A stretch of DNA of 64,000 nt from Cyclobacteriaceae bacterium. GTDB taxonomy: Bacteria; Bacteroidota; Bacteroidia; Cytophagales; Cyclobacteriaceae. The translations under genes and the position numbers were made by a program. The stretch covers positions 68,673 to 132,672 of the forward strand of contig JALHRJ010000004.1 of the NCBI GenBank assembly GCA_022841475.1, given 5' to 3'. Positions 15,431 through 23,575 of this stretch are shown piece after piece; position 1 is the stretch's first letter; each line of letters begins with the position of its first letter. Below the pieces are notes generated by a model. That model ran no database searches and was not told the origin of the DNA. It saw nothing but the letters and a program-made list of their open reading frames with translations.

Positions 15431-16673
15431 AATTCAAAAACCCAACTGCTACAGTATTATTTGAATACTCATCAATCAAAATGAATGATCCATTACTGGG
15501 ATTTTCTTTGTAGGCATCGGAGGCTATCCCCTTGGCGGTTTTAATTTTTACGCGCGCAATTTCATTCATCTTCAGAGCGGTGGCCGGAAGTTGCTCCAGC
15601 GTGGATGGAATTTTTACGTACTCAACAGACGCAATCTTCGCTTTCGTTAGCGAAGTTCCGGTTTGCATCAAATACGTTTTTGTGCCTTTCATCGGCTCGT
15701 TGTTCAACCAACAAATATCTGCATCGAGTTCTTTTTTCTGTTCGGGTTCTTCACCGGTTTTTACAATCATATCCCCACGACTTACATCTACATCATCCTT
15801 TAATGTAATTACAACGGATTGTCTCGTGTCTGCTTGCGCGATTACCTGATTGTACTGGTATATTTTGTCGATCGTACTCGTGCGCATGGAGGGCAGAATG
15901 GTTACCGAATCGCCTTCAACAAACCTGCCGCTGGCAACGCGCCCGGCATAACCCCGAAAATCATGAAACTCTTCTGTTCGTGGCCGGATAATGTATTGCA
16001 CCGGAAACCTCGACTTGGCTGTGGATTCTTTCGGGCTCGCATCCAATGACTCCAGCACTTCTAACAACGCATGACCTTTATACCAATTTATTTTTTCCGA
16101 ACGCTTGGTGATATTTTCTCCATACAACGAACTGATCGGAATAAACTGAATACGCTGGTCGGCTGCTTTGATTTGATTGGCAAACTCAGTGAACTGTTTT
16201 TCAATAGCCCTGAATTTTTCTTCCTCATAGCCAATCAGATCCATCTTATTCACGCATACAATTACATTCGGAATTCGCAGCAAGTGCGCGATATAATAAT
16301 GACGATGAGTTTGGTCAAGGATACCGAGGCGGGCATCTACCAGGATGACAGACACTTCAGCATGCGAGGCTCCGGTGATCATGTTGCGGGTATACTCCAC
16401 ATGCCCTGGGGAATCGGCAATAATAAATTTTCGTTTTGGGGTCTGAAAATAGATATGAGCTACATCAATGGTAATCCCTTGCTCGCGTTCTGCAATTAAG
16501 CCATCCGTCAACAATGACAAATCAACAAAGTCAATTCCTTTGCGCTGACTGGCCTTGTGAATAGCTTCGAGCCGATCGGTAGTAATAGAATTTGTTTCAT
16601 ACAACAGTCGCCCGATAAGAGTGCTCTTTCCATCATCTACACTGCCGGCTGTTGCTATGCGTAATACTTCCAC
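15429..16673 (-). CDS. cysN: Sulfate adenylyltransferase subunit 1 (GTPase)
   Basis: A 414-residue protein that starts at a GTG (MEVLRIATAG). An EF-Tu-like GTPase domain occupies about 1-215, with the P-loop GSVDDGKSTL, the switch-II motif DSPGHVEYTRNM and the base motif NKMDL. Beta-barrel domains follow. With CysD it makes adenosine 5'-phosphosulfate from sulfate and ATP, with GTP hydrolysis driving the reaction. It lacks a fused APS kinase, which fits the direct APS route suggested by the neighbouring reductase. It is last in the operon cysH-cysD-cysN, 29 nt after cysD. Its 3' end and trailer are partly duplicated downstream. Confidence 0.95.
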   Translation of the reverse strand: MEVLRIATAGSVDDGKSTLIGRLLYETNSITTDRLEAIHKASQRKGIDFVDLSLLTDGLIAEREQGITIDVAHIYFQTPKRKFIIADSPGHVEYTRNMITGASHAEVSVILVDARLGILDQTHRHYYIAHLLRIPNVIVCVNKMDLIGYEEEKFRAIEKQFTEFANQIKAADQRIQFIPISSLYGENITKRSEKINWYKGHALLEVLESLDASPKESTAKSRFPVQYIIRPRTEEFHDFRGYAGRVASGRFVEGDSVTILPSMRTSTIDKIYQYNQVIAQADTRQSVVITLKDDVDVSRGDMIVKTGEEPEQKKELDADICWLNNEPMKGTKTYLMQTGTSLTKAKIASVEYVKIPSTLEQLPATALKMNEIARVKIKTAKGIASDAYKENPSNGSFILIDEYSNNTVAVGFLN

Positions 16674-16702
16674 GTTTTGATTTTAGATTTTTGAATTACG
16701 AA

Positions 16703-17608
16703 TTAAAAATATCCACTGACTTTTCTGATTTCCATGGCGGCTTCGGCACGCTTATCGTCAAGCCGGGTACCGCGCTCTGAAAGTGTAGCCGAAATAATTT
16801 CATCGATGATTGTTTCCAGGGTATCTGCTTCTGAGGCTAAAGCAGCAGTACACGACATATCACCTACGGTGCGAAAGCGAACTTTCTTTTTTATTATTTC
16901 TTCGTCTGCATCGCGATAGATAAAATCTGAGATAGGCCATAGTACTCCGTCACGGATAATGACATCGCGCTCATGGGTAAAGTAGATGGAAGGAATATCA
17001 AGCTCTTCTTCCTTTATATAATTCCACACATCCAGTTCTGTCCAGTTAGAGATCGGGAAGACCCGTACGTTCTCGCCCGGTTTAATTCTGCCGTTCAGAA
17101 ATTCAAACAACTCTGGCCGTTGATTCTTGGCGTCCCATTGTCCGAATTCATCGCGCACTGAAAAGATTCTTTCTTTGGCGCGGGCTTTCTCTTCATCTCT
17201 GCGCGCTCCACCAATACAAGCATCAAACTTTTGTTCTTCAATCATCCGCAACAGCGTTACGGTTTGTAACGTGTTGCGACTTGCAAACTTTCCTTTTTCT
17301 TCGGCTACCCGTTTGGCATCAATATCATCCTGCACATAACCAACAACCAAATCAACACCCGTTTTTGCAACCAGCCAATCACGAAACTCAATGGTCTCAG
17401 GAAAATTATGAGCTGTATCAACGTGCAGTAGGGGAAATGGAATCTTACCCGGATAAAATGCTTTTTGTGCCAGACGCACTAAGGTGATAGAATCCTTGCC
17501 ACCGGAAAACAAAATAGCAGGGCGCTCAAACTGAGCGGCTGCTTCGCGCAGTATATAGATCGCTTCGTCTTCTAATGCTCGGGGAAATTCTTTCTTATTT
17601 GATGACAT
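16703..17608 (-). CDS. cysD: Sulfate adenylyltransferase subunit 2
   Basis: A 301-residue ATP pyrophosphatase-type protein. The PP-loop motif FSGGKDSITL lies near residue 34, followed by LLHVDTAHNFPETIEFRDW and GGARRDEEKARAKERIFSVRDEF. The C-terminal motif RFRTVGDMSCTAAL is typical of CysD. It catalyses APS formation with CysN in the cytoplasm. Full length and apparently intact. It starts 4 nt after the cysH stop, so translation is probably coupled. Confidence 0.96.
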   Translation of the reverse strand: MSSNKKEFPRALEDEAIYILREAAAQFERPAILFSGGKDSITLVRLAQKAFYPGKIPFPLLHVDTAHNFPETIEFRDWLVAKTGVDLVVGYVQDDIDAKRVAEEKGKFASRNTLQTVTLLRMIEEQKFDACIGGARRDEEKARAKERIFSVRDEFGQWDAKNQRPELFEFLNGRIKPGENVRVFPISNWTELDVWNYIKEEELDIPSIYFTHERDVIIRDGVLWPISDFIYRDADEEIIKKKVRFRTVGDMSCTAALASEADTLETIIDEIISATLSERGTRLDDKRAEAAMEIRKVSGYF

Positions 17609-17612
17609 AAGA

Positions 17613-18329
17613 TTACTTTGTCAGTACAGCTTTGCTTTCGTGCAACCCACATTCTTTATTGGAACTTTCCCACCACCAGCGACCGGCCCGAAAATCTTCG
17701 CCCGGTAAAACTGCGCGGGTGCAAGGAGCACACCCGATACTGGGATATCCTTTTTTATGTAAAGTGTTTACAGGTATTTTATTGATCTCGATAAATTCAG
17801 CAACATTTTTCTCAGTCCAGGTTAGCAATGGATTGTATTTGATAACCTGATGTTGTTCATCCCACTCAACCAGTTGCATTGTGCCCCGGTTAGCTGATTG
17901 ATCGGCACGTACACCCGTTATCCAAACTTTTGCTCCGTTCAATGCACGCTTTAATGGTTCTACTTTTCGGATGTGGCAACATTCTTTCCGGTTGTCAACC
18001 GAATCATAAAAACTATTAGGGCCTTTTTCAGTAACAAGTTTTTCGACAGCAGCAGCGTGTGGAAAATAAGTATGAATAGTTTGATTATAAGTTTTCTGGG
18101 TGAGATCCAATAAGTCGTACGATTCCTGAAAGAGCCGACCTGTATCAAGCGTGAAAATTTTGATCTCAAGTTTTTGCGTGCCGATTAAATGAGTGATCAC
18201 CTGATCTTCCAATCCGAGGGCTGAAGAAAATCGGGCCGAACCGGGGAACTGCGAAGAAATCCAACGCAAACCTTCCGATGCTGAAAGGGAAGTCAGCGAA
18301 TTTGTTATAAAACCAACGTTTGCGCTCAA
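17613..18329 (-). CDS. cysH: Adenylyl-sulfate (APS) reductase, thioredoxin-dependent
   Basis: A 238-residue PP-loop reductase beginning at a TTG (no ATG is available near the start). The [4Fe-4S] cysteines are visible as ECCHIRKVEPL near residue 125 and GCAPCTRAV near 206. The catalytic Cys is in KECGLH close to the C-terminus. Enzymes with the CC...CxxC cluster reduce APS rather than PAPS, so the name cysH is used in the broad sense. It yields sulfite for cysteine synthesis. It is first in the operon, 16-25 nt behind a -7 box and a palindrome that may be an operator. Confidence 0.93.
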   Translation of the reverse strand: MSANVGFITNSLTSLSASEGLRWISSQFPGSARFSSALGLEDQVITHLIGTQKLEIKIFTLDTGRLFQESYDLLDLTQKTYNQTIHTYFPHAAAVEKLVTEKGPNSFYDSVDNRKECCHIRKVEPLKRALNGAKVWITGVRADQSANRGTMQLVEWDEQHQVIKYNPLLTWTEKNVAEFIEINKIPVNTLHKKGYPSIGCAPCTRAVLPGEDFRAGRWWWESSNKECGLHESKAVLTK

Positions 18330-18351
18330 GTATCGGTAGTCTTTATTCGCG

Positions 18352-18378
18352 CAAAGGTATACTTAATTCTATAGAATT
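18352..18378 (-). promoter_or_regulatory. Promoter and candidate operator of the cysHDN operon
   Basis: The -7 box TACCTTTG lies at 18359-18352 on the minus strand. Directly upstream is a perfect 14-bp palindrome, AATTCTATAGAATT (18365-18378), placed in the spacer where a repressor or activator could act. No clear -33 TTG is seen, which fits a regulated promoter (inference). Confidence 0.55.
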
Positions 18379-18415
18379 GGTAGAATTTGTTGATAACCTG
18401 TATCTGACGCGCTTG

Positions 18416-19795
18416 TTAATTGGCAAATTCAAGAATCGGTGTGAATTGTTGGGTAGATATTACCTTATCGGCACTGTAGTTTAGCAGTTCGTGCGAAGAA
18501 CAGAATGACACACCGATACCAGCCTCTTTAACCATACACAAATCATTGGAGCTATCACCTATGGCAATTGTATTTGATAATAAAATTGCATTCTTTTCCA
18601 AAACCCGAATCATGGCATGTGTCTTACATAAGGTATGAACACAGATACTATGATCACCAGGAAAAAAGAACGAGGGTATTTTTACTTCACCAGTTGCGAC
18701 ACTATTGGAAAATTCCAATTCGTTGGATAATGCAAAGTCGGCTTTGATTTTATTTTTAATGTGGGTAGTTACAAAATCGTAACTATCGCTGATAATACCA
18801 ATCATATATCCACGCTGATGCAATATTTTTATTGTTTCCATGATATCATCCACCAAGGGTATTGTATCGGCCACTTTTAGCAATTGAGAAATAGTAAGCC
18901 CCTTGAGCAATGTGGCGATTTTTTTGGTTCTTGAAACTGCATCGTTCACGGAAGAACGGATCTCCATGAGCAGATTTGAAAACCCGAATATCTGCCCACA
19001 GCTATCGATAAAACGGCCTTTCAATAAGGTATTATCCATATCAAAAATTACCGCTTTATTGAAGTCGCGAATTTTTTCCTTCATGGCAAAATCCATTTGA
19101 TTGCGGATAATCTGAATCGTTTCGGCCTCTTCCAGGGAGAACAATTTATCGGGGTGCTTCAGGGCTTTGGCAAGGATGGTTTGGGAGACTTCCTTACTCA
19201 TCTTACCCAACTCTTGCCAAGGCTTCATTTTGTTGGCAATCTCACCAATAAAAATTTCTTTTACCCGGGCGTCAGCCTTAAATACATCAATCAATAGCCC
19301 GATATCAACTCCATAGTCATCTTGAAAACGAACTTTACTGAGCACACTTTTTTTTGAGGCGACCATCCCACTGAGGGGTTGCTTAAAATCCGATAATTCC
19401 GGAAAAAGTATGGAGAGCAAAGGTTTGGCAACTAATTCAGTTACCCTGCCTGCCTGGCGACTAAAGGTTGCTTTACAGAAATCTGCTTCGTCATCAATAA
19501 GCGGTTGTAATAATAATGGAATCGTTTCAGTTGGATAGGGATCAATATCTCCATCCAGAAAAACAATGATCTCATTTTGAGCCATCATAACGCCATCTCG
19601 CATGGAGGCGCCTTTCCCCAATTTGGTGCTGGTGATAACATGTGCGCCCGCAGCTTCGGCTTCTCTTACTGTATTGTCAACAGATTTGTCATCCACCACC
19701 AACACTTCCGTTACGTAATTACACGATTTGGCATAACGAATTACGGAGCCAATAGTCGCTTCTTCATTCAAGACAGGGATTACCACGCTTACCAT
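18416..19795 (-). CDS. GpgS-like glycosyltransferase fused to a HAD phosphatase
   Basis: A 459-residue fusion. Residues 1-~215 form a GT-A domain resembling glucosyl-3-phosphoglycerate synthase: VVIPVLNEEATIGSVI, GKGASMRDG at 60, DGDID at 81, GRVTELVAKPLLS near 117, QPLSG near 139, YGVDIG at 161. Residues ~245-459 form a SerB-like HAD phosphatase: DMDNTLL at 252, a Ser/Asp pair in GIISDSYDF, and GDSSND near 417. The two activities in sequence would make glucosylglycerate (or a relative) from NDP-sugar and 3-phosphoglycerate, a compatible solute and glycan primer. The assignment rests on motif resemblance; sugar and acceptor are unproven. It precedes cysH by 86 nt but the latter has its own promoter. 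Confidence 0.7.
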   Translation of the reverse strand: MVSVVIPVLNEEATIGSVIRYAKSCNYVTEVLVVDDKSVDNTVREAEAAGAHVITSTKLGKGASMRDGVMMAQNEIIVFLDGDIDPYPTETIPLLLQPLIDDEADFCKATFSRQAGRVTELVAKPLLSILFPELSDFKQPLSGMVASKKSVLSKVRFQDDYGVDIGLLIDVFKADARVKEIFIGEIANKMKPWQELGKMSKEVSQTILAKALKHPDKLFSLEEAETIQIIRNQMDFAMKEKIRDFNKAVIFDMDNTLLKGRFIDSCGQIFGFSNLLMEIRSSVNDAVSRTKKIATLLKGLTISQLLKVADTIPLVDDIMETIKILHQRGYMIGIISDSYDFVTTHIKNKIKADFALSNELEFSNSVATGEVKIPSFFFPGDHSICVHTLCKTHAMIRVLEKNAILLSNTIAIGDSSNDLCMVKEAGIGVSFCSSHELLNYSADKVISTQQFTPILEFAN

Positions 19796-19874
19796 ACGCC
19801 ACTAAATGACTATAAAGGTACGGTACCGTACTGTTGCGGATTGTTATAATTACATTAGATATCCTGCGGATTCC

Positions 19875-21242
19875 CTATAGGATGTCAGGATGAGGATGTA
19901 CCCATGACCCGCGATACGATCGTGTTAACAGTTGGGTTGCTTCATCATCATTCATCACAACTCTTTTATTCGGATCATACCGAAGGGTTCGCCCGGTTTT
20001 CATAGCAAGATTTGCTAAAATACAACTAGCCGTTGAGATATGACCTTCTTCAATGTCGGCCACAGGTTTACTTCCCTCTTCAATCGATTTTAAAAAGTTG
20101 AGCATCTGTCCGCGTGTAGCCGGTGCGGTATGCAATTCAATATCTTTCTCTTTCAAATCTTCCGGATACTTTTCTCTTTCGTAGGCAACATCTTTATGGA
20201 TTTTATTTCCTTTTTCATGTGGAACGAAATCATATTGATAGGGACTACCTGATAGTACACCCTTCTCGCCATAAATCTTAAAACCCCACGGATACTCAGG
20301 ATCAACCGGTGAACCCCACGCACGATGTTGCCAGACTGCAGTAAGATTATCGAATTCAAAAATAGCAGACTGGGTATCGGCTATATTTGATTTGCCTTCT
20401 TTAAAAACATAAATTCCTCCGGATGACGAAATCTTTGTCGGCCATCCCAGACCCAGCGTCCATCGCACCGCATCCAGCATATGCACACACATATCGCCCA
20501 TGATGCCATTGCCATATTCCATAAATGCGCGCCACCAACCACGGTGTGGAAGTCCATCGTAGGGGCGGAGCGGAGCAGGACCCGTCCATAATTCATAGTC
20601 GAGATAATCGGGTATTGTTTGTATGGATGGATGGCTGTTGTTACGCATGTGGTAATAGCAGAACATTTCTACGTGCGAGATTTTTCCAAGCAGACCAGCT
20701 TCCACAATATTTTTCTTTGCTTCGATTAAATGGGGAGTGCTTCTGCGCTGCAATCCTACCTGAACAGTGCGTTTATATTTTCTCGCAGCGGCTACCATGG
20801 CTTCGCCTTCCATGACATCAACACTGATGGGTTTCTGAACATATACATGTGCCCCAGCCTTTATTGCATCAATACATTGCAAGGCATGCCAATGATCGGG
20901 TGAACCAATCAACACTATGTCCAATTCATTTTCGGAAAGCATTTTCTGATAGTTATTATAAAGTCGCGGGGTTTTGCCAGACTTTTGACGTTGACTCACT
21001 AGTTTACCAGCTTCAGTAAGTAAATTTTTGTCAACATCACACAATGCTACAATCTCGACAGGAGCCACCTGAATCAATTTGAACAGATCGCTCTTTCCAT
21101 ACCAACCCGTGCCTATCAATGCTACTCGCCATGTTTTTTGAAGATCGAAAAAATCCATCCCCTGTGTACTTAAAGCACCTAGCATAAATGTGGCTGTGGC
21201 ACCTTTCAGAAAATGTCTGCGATTGATATTAAAGGATTTCAT
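19875..21242 (-). CDS. Exported Gfo/Idh/MocA-family oxidoreductase
   Basis: A 455-residue protein. The N-terminus INRRHFLKGATATFMLGALS is a Tat-type signal, so the folded enzyme is probably exported with its NAD(P) cofactor. The Rossmann motif is ALIGTGWYGKSDL near residue 40, and the substrate-domain motif VYVQKPISVD near 132 carries the family's catalytic Lys. GPAPLRPYDGLPHRGWW and the C-terminal block typical of the large Bacteroidota subfamily follow. The substrate is probably a sugar or sugar derivative but cannot be named. It stands alone between the fusion gene and the divergent nth. Confidence 0.87.
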   Translation of the reverse strand: MKSFNINRRHFLKGATATFMLGALSTQGMDFFDLQKTWRVALIGTGWYGKSDLFKLIQVAPVEIVALCDVDKNLLTEAGKLVSQRQKSGKTPRLYNNYQKMLSENELDIVLIGSPDHWHALQCIDAIKAGAHVYVQKPISVDVMEGEAMVAAARKYKRTVQVGLQRRSTPHLIEAKKNIVEAGLLGKISHVEMFCYYHMRNNSHPSIQTIPDYLDYELWTGPAPLRPYDGLPHRGWWRAFMEYGNGIMGDMCVHMLDAVRWTLGLGWPTKISSSGGIYVFKEGKSNIADTQSAIFEFDNLTAVWQHRAWGSPVDPEYPWGFKIYGEKGVLSGSPYQYDFVPHEKGNKIHKDVAYEREKYPEDLKEKDIELHTAPATRGQMLNFLKSIEEGSKPVADIEEGHISTASCILANLAMKTGRTLRYDPNKRVVMNDDEATQLLTRSYRGSWVHPHPDIL

Positions 21243-21328
21243 GCATGAAAATTTAGATGACTTTAAGGACTTTAAATTACAAAAGGTATAGTGTTAATAC
21301 TTATATTTATCTACCAAATTTAACGCTC

Positions 21329-21973
21329 ATGGCCTCGCATAACTGGCAGAAGGAAATCCAACCACTTATAAAAAAATATAGAGGCAAAAAGCATCCGTTA
21401 AATTATACAAATGCCTATGAACTCCTCGTGGCGGTGGTACTTTCTGCCCAGGATTCGGATCGCAACATTAATAAGCTGGCGCCCGAACTTTTTAAAGTAT
21501 TTCCTGATATGAAGGCACTCTCACAGGCTAATGCCGAATCCATTTATCCCTTTGTAAGTAAGATTCGGAATAATCGAAATAAAACTAAGTGGTTACTTGA
21601 ATTATCAGGACAAATCAAGGAAGATAAAAGTATTCCAACCACGTTAGAGGCCTTAACACAACTACCGGGTATTGGAAGAAAGTCGGCCAATGTTATCATG
21701 CGCGAGTTGAGTGCCAAAGCTGAGGGCATCATTGTAGACCTTCATGTTGTGCGTGTAGCACCCCGACTTGGTATTGCTCAGGGTACTGATCCCAAGAAGC
21801 TAGAAAAACAAATGATGGAATTGCTCGATCCAAAAGATTGGGGCGAAGCTGGGATGGCCATTTCCTTTTTAGGAAGGGAAATCTGCAGACCAAAAAATCC
21901 TAAATGTTCTGAGTGTGTAATGAGTGAAGTTTGTGAGTACTACAAGGCCAACAATAACGTTACTTCTTCATGA
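21329..21973 (+). CDS. nth: Endonuclease III (DNA glycosylase/AP lyase)
   Basis: A 214-residue protein started at MASHNWQKEIQPL; the 24 upstream in-frame residues lie in the divergent promoter region. The helix-hairpin-helix LPGIGRKSANVI carries the catalytic Lys, and the catalytic Asp is in VDLHVVR. The C-terminal [4Fe-4S] ligands fit C-x6-C-x2-C-x5-C (CRPKNPKCSECVMSEVC). It removes oxidised pyrimidines in base-excision repair. Its end overlaps the convergent exonuclease gene by 14 nt. Confidence 0.94.
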   Translation: MASHNWQKEIQPLIKKYRGKKHPLNYTNAYELLVAVVLSAQDSDRNINKLAPELFKVFPDMKALSQANAESIYPFVSKIRNNRNKTKWLLELSGQIKEDKSIPTTLEALTQLPGIGRKSANVIMRELSAKAEGIIVDLHVVRVAPRLGIAQGTDPKKLEKQMMELLDPKDWGEAGMAISFLGREICRPKNPKCSECVMSEVCEYYKANNNVTSS

Positions 21974-22766
21974 GTCCGCTTAACTTAATTTCCGTGAGTC
22001 TCCGTTTGGTATCTAATGGGAAATCTCCATTCATCATCCAGTCGTAGTAGGAGGGTTCAATTTTAAAAACCTCCAACACCGGTTTGTTTTTATGTTTTCC
22101 AAAATTGAATACGGGCTCACCTTTATTATTACGAGTCATGCGTCCGGCTAAGTCGATCAATTCGGAGGAAAAGAGTTTATTAAGAACGTCCATGTCATTC
22201 TTGATGACGCCAATTTTTTTTCCAAGTCCGTCAGTCACTTCCTGATTTTCATAACGTTTCAATTGCGCGTACAAAACATCCATAGTAGCCTGTGTATCTG
22301 CTTCGGCAGAGTGCGCATCGACCATATCTTTTTCGCAATAGAATTTAAATGCCGCACTGAGCGTTCGTTTTTCCATCATGTGAAAAATTTTCTGCGCGTC
22401 AATCAGTTTTTTACGACTATAGTCAAATTCAACTCCGGCCCGAAGAAATTCTTCCACCAGCATAGGTACGTCAAACTTTAAAATGTTAAAGCCTGCCAGA
22501 TCCGAACCTTCAAAGAACCGAGCATAGTCTTTGGCTACTTCTTTAAAAGTTGGTTTGTCTTTTACATCTTCATTCGAAATACCATGAATAGCAGTTGATT
22601 CTGACGCAATGGGTATGGTTGGATTAACTACATTACTCTTCTTGATTACCTCTCCATTGGGCATCACTTTAATGACCGCAATTTCAATGATCCGGTCTTG
22701 AGTAATATTGATGCCTGTGGTTTCGAGGTCAAAAAAGCAAAGCGGTATTTTAAGGTTTAGGGTCAT
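21960..22766 (-). CDS. DnaQ-like 3'-5' exonuclease with an extra C-terminal domain
   Basis: A 268-residue protein. Residues ~8-180 form a DEDDh exonuclease: FFDLETTGI (first acidic pair), GFNILKFDVP, and the last motif HSAEADTQAT with the catalytic His and Asp. Such proteins act as the epsilon proofreading subunit of DNA polymerase III or as stand-alone exonucleases. The last ~60 residues (FNFGKHKNKPVLEVFKIEPSYYDW...) match the small DUF3820/exonuclease-X C-terminal type domain. Convergent with nth, overlapping it by 14 nt. Confidence 0.87.
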   Translation of the reverse strand: MTLNLKIPLCFFDLETTGINITQDRIIEIAVIKVMPNGEVIKKSNVVNPTIPIASESTAIHGISNEDVKDKPTFKEVAKDYARFFEGSDLAGFNILKFDVPMLVEEFLRAGVEFDYSRKKLIDAQKIFHMMEKRTLSAAFKFYCEKDMVDAHSAEADTQATMDVLYAQLKRYENQEVTDGLGKKIGVIKNDMDVLNKLFSSELIDLAGRMTRNNKGEPVFNFGKHKNKPVLEVFKIEPSYYDWMMNGDFPLDTKRRLTEIKLSGLMKK

Positions 22767-22796
22767 GAAGCAGGAATCTGAAAGTAAAAGAAAATA

Positions 22797-23366
22797 TTAA
22801 GCAGGAAGGTAGGTGCTGATAGCTTTATAAAATTGTCCGCTGGTGATACCTATTTTTTTAAGTAGTTCTTTGGCAGCGCTAATGTACTCCAGGTTTTTGT
22901 CACCGCTAACAGGTACGGGGAATCGTTCGCCTTTGCTGCTGATTAACACGGTTTTACCATCTTTGAGTTCATGCTTATATCGGCTGTAGCCAATGGATTG
23001 AACATCGGTTCGTTCTTTGGCACCTATTTTTTTGAGGGATTCTGTTAATTCAGGATATAATAAAGTTCCTCCTTTTGGAGTAGCATCGGCCAGGTGTTCA
23101 AAGGCACTTGCAGAATCACCTGAACCTAGGTTGGTAAGAATAGCTATATGGTGTTTGTAGTCAAGTAGTTGATCAGTAGCATGGATAAGGATTATGGGTG
23201 CGTCCTTGTCAAACACAGGAGGTTTATCAGGAAGCACGAAATCAAATTTCCTGTTAAAAAAAGTGAGGGTATGGATAACAAGAGATGTTATTAAACCACT
23301 GCCTTCGCCAACAATCACTATGCGTTGTTTATCAAGGCTTTGTTGGTAAATACTTTCTGCCGTCAA
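22797..23366 (-). CDS. Mur-ligase-like short protein, possibly degenerate
   Basis: A 189-residue protein with weak similarity to the central domain of Mur ligases of the MurC/Mpl type. The likely matches are VGEGSGLITSLVIHTL (degenerate P-loop region), PIILIHATDQLLDYKHHIAIL, and ATPKGGTLLYPE. It lacks the ATP-binding GxxGKT motif and the C-terminal ligase domain, so it cannot be an ordinary ligase. The listed start is a TTG. The frame stays open upstream to about 23452 (FYQHWKLPLPDKHFTIYLGN) with no ATG or GTG, so the true start is uncertain. It may be a regulatory or non-catalytic relative conserved in Bacteroidota. Confidence 0.5.
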   Translation of the reverse strand: MTAESIYQQSLDKQRIVIVGEGSGLITSLVIHTLTFFNRKFDFVLPDKPPVFDKDAPIILIHATDQLLDYKHHIAILTNLGSGDSASAFEHLADATPKGGTLLYPELTESLKKIGAKERTDVQSIGYSRYKHELKDGKTVLISSKGERFPVPVSGDKNLEYISAAKELLKKIGITSGQFYKAISTYLPA

Positions 23367-23501
23367 GGTACTGGTTTTATTATTGCCTAAATATATAGTA
23401 AAATGTTTATCGGGTAAAGGAAGTTTCCAATGCTGATAAAAATTTATGAATTTTCACCTATTGAATTTATTAACAATTACACACGTTTAAATGTAGATAA
23501 C

Positions 23502-23537
23502 TTGTTGAACGTAGTAGATTTCTTAGCGTTACGTTTG
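23502..23537 (+). promoter_or_regulatory. Promoter of dnaB
   Basis: A TTGTTG element (23502-23507) is followed after 22 bp by the -7 box TACGTTTG (23530-23537), 39 nt before the dnaB ATG. Confidence 0.6.
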
Positions 23538-23575
23538 TTGCCTTTAAAAGAAACTACGCCCAACAACCACAAAGT

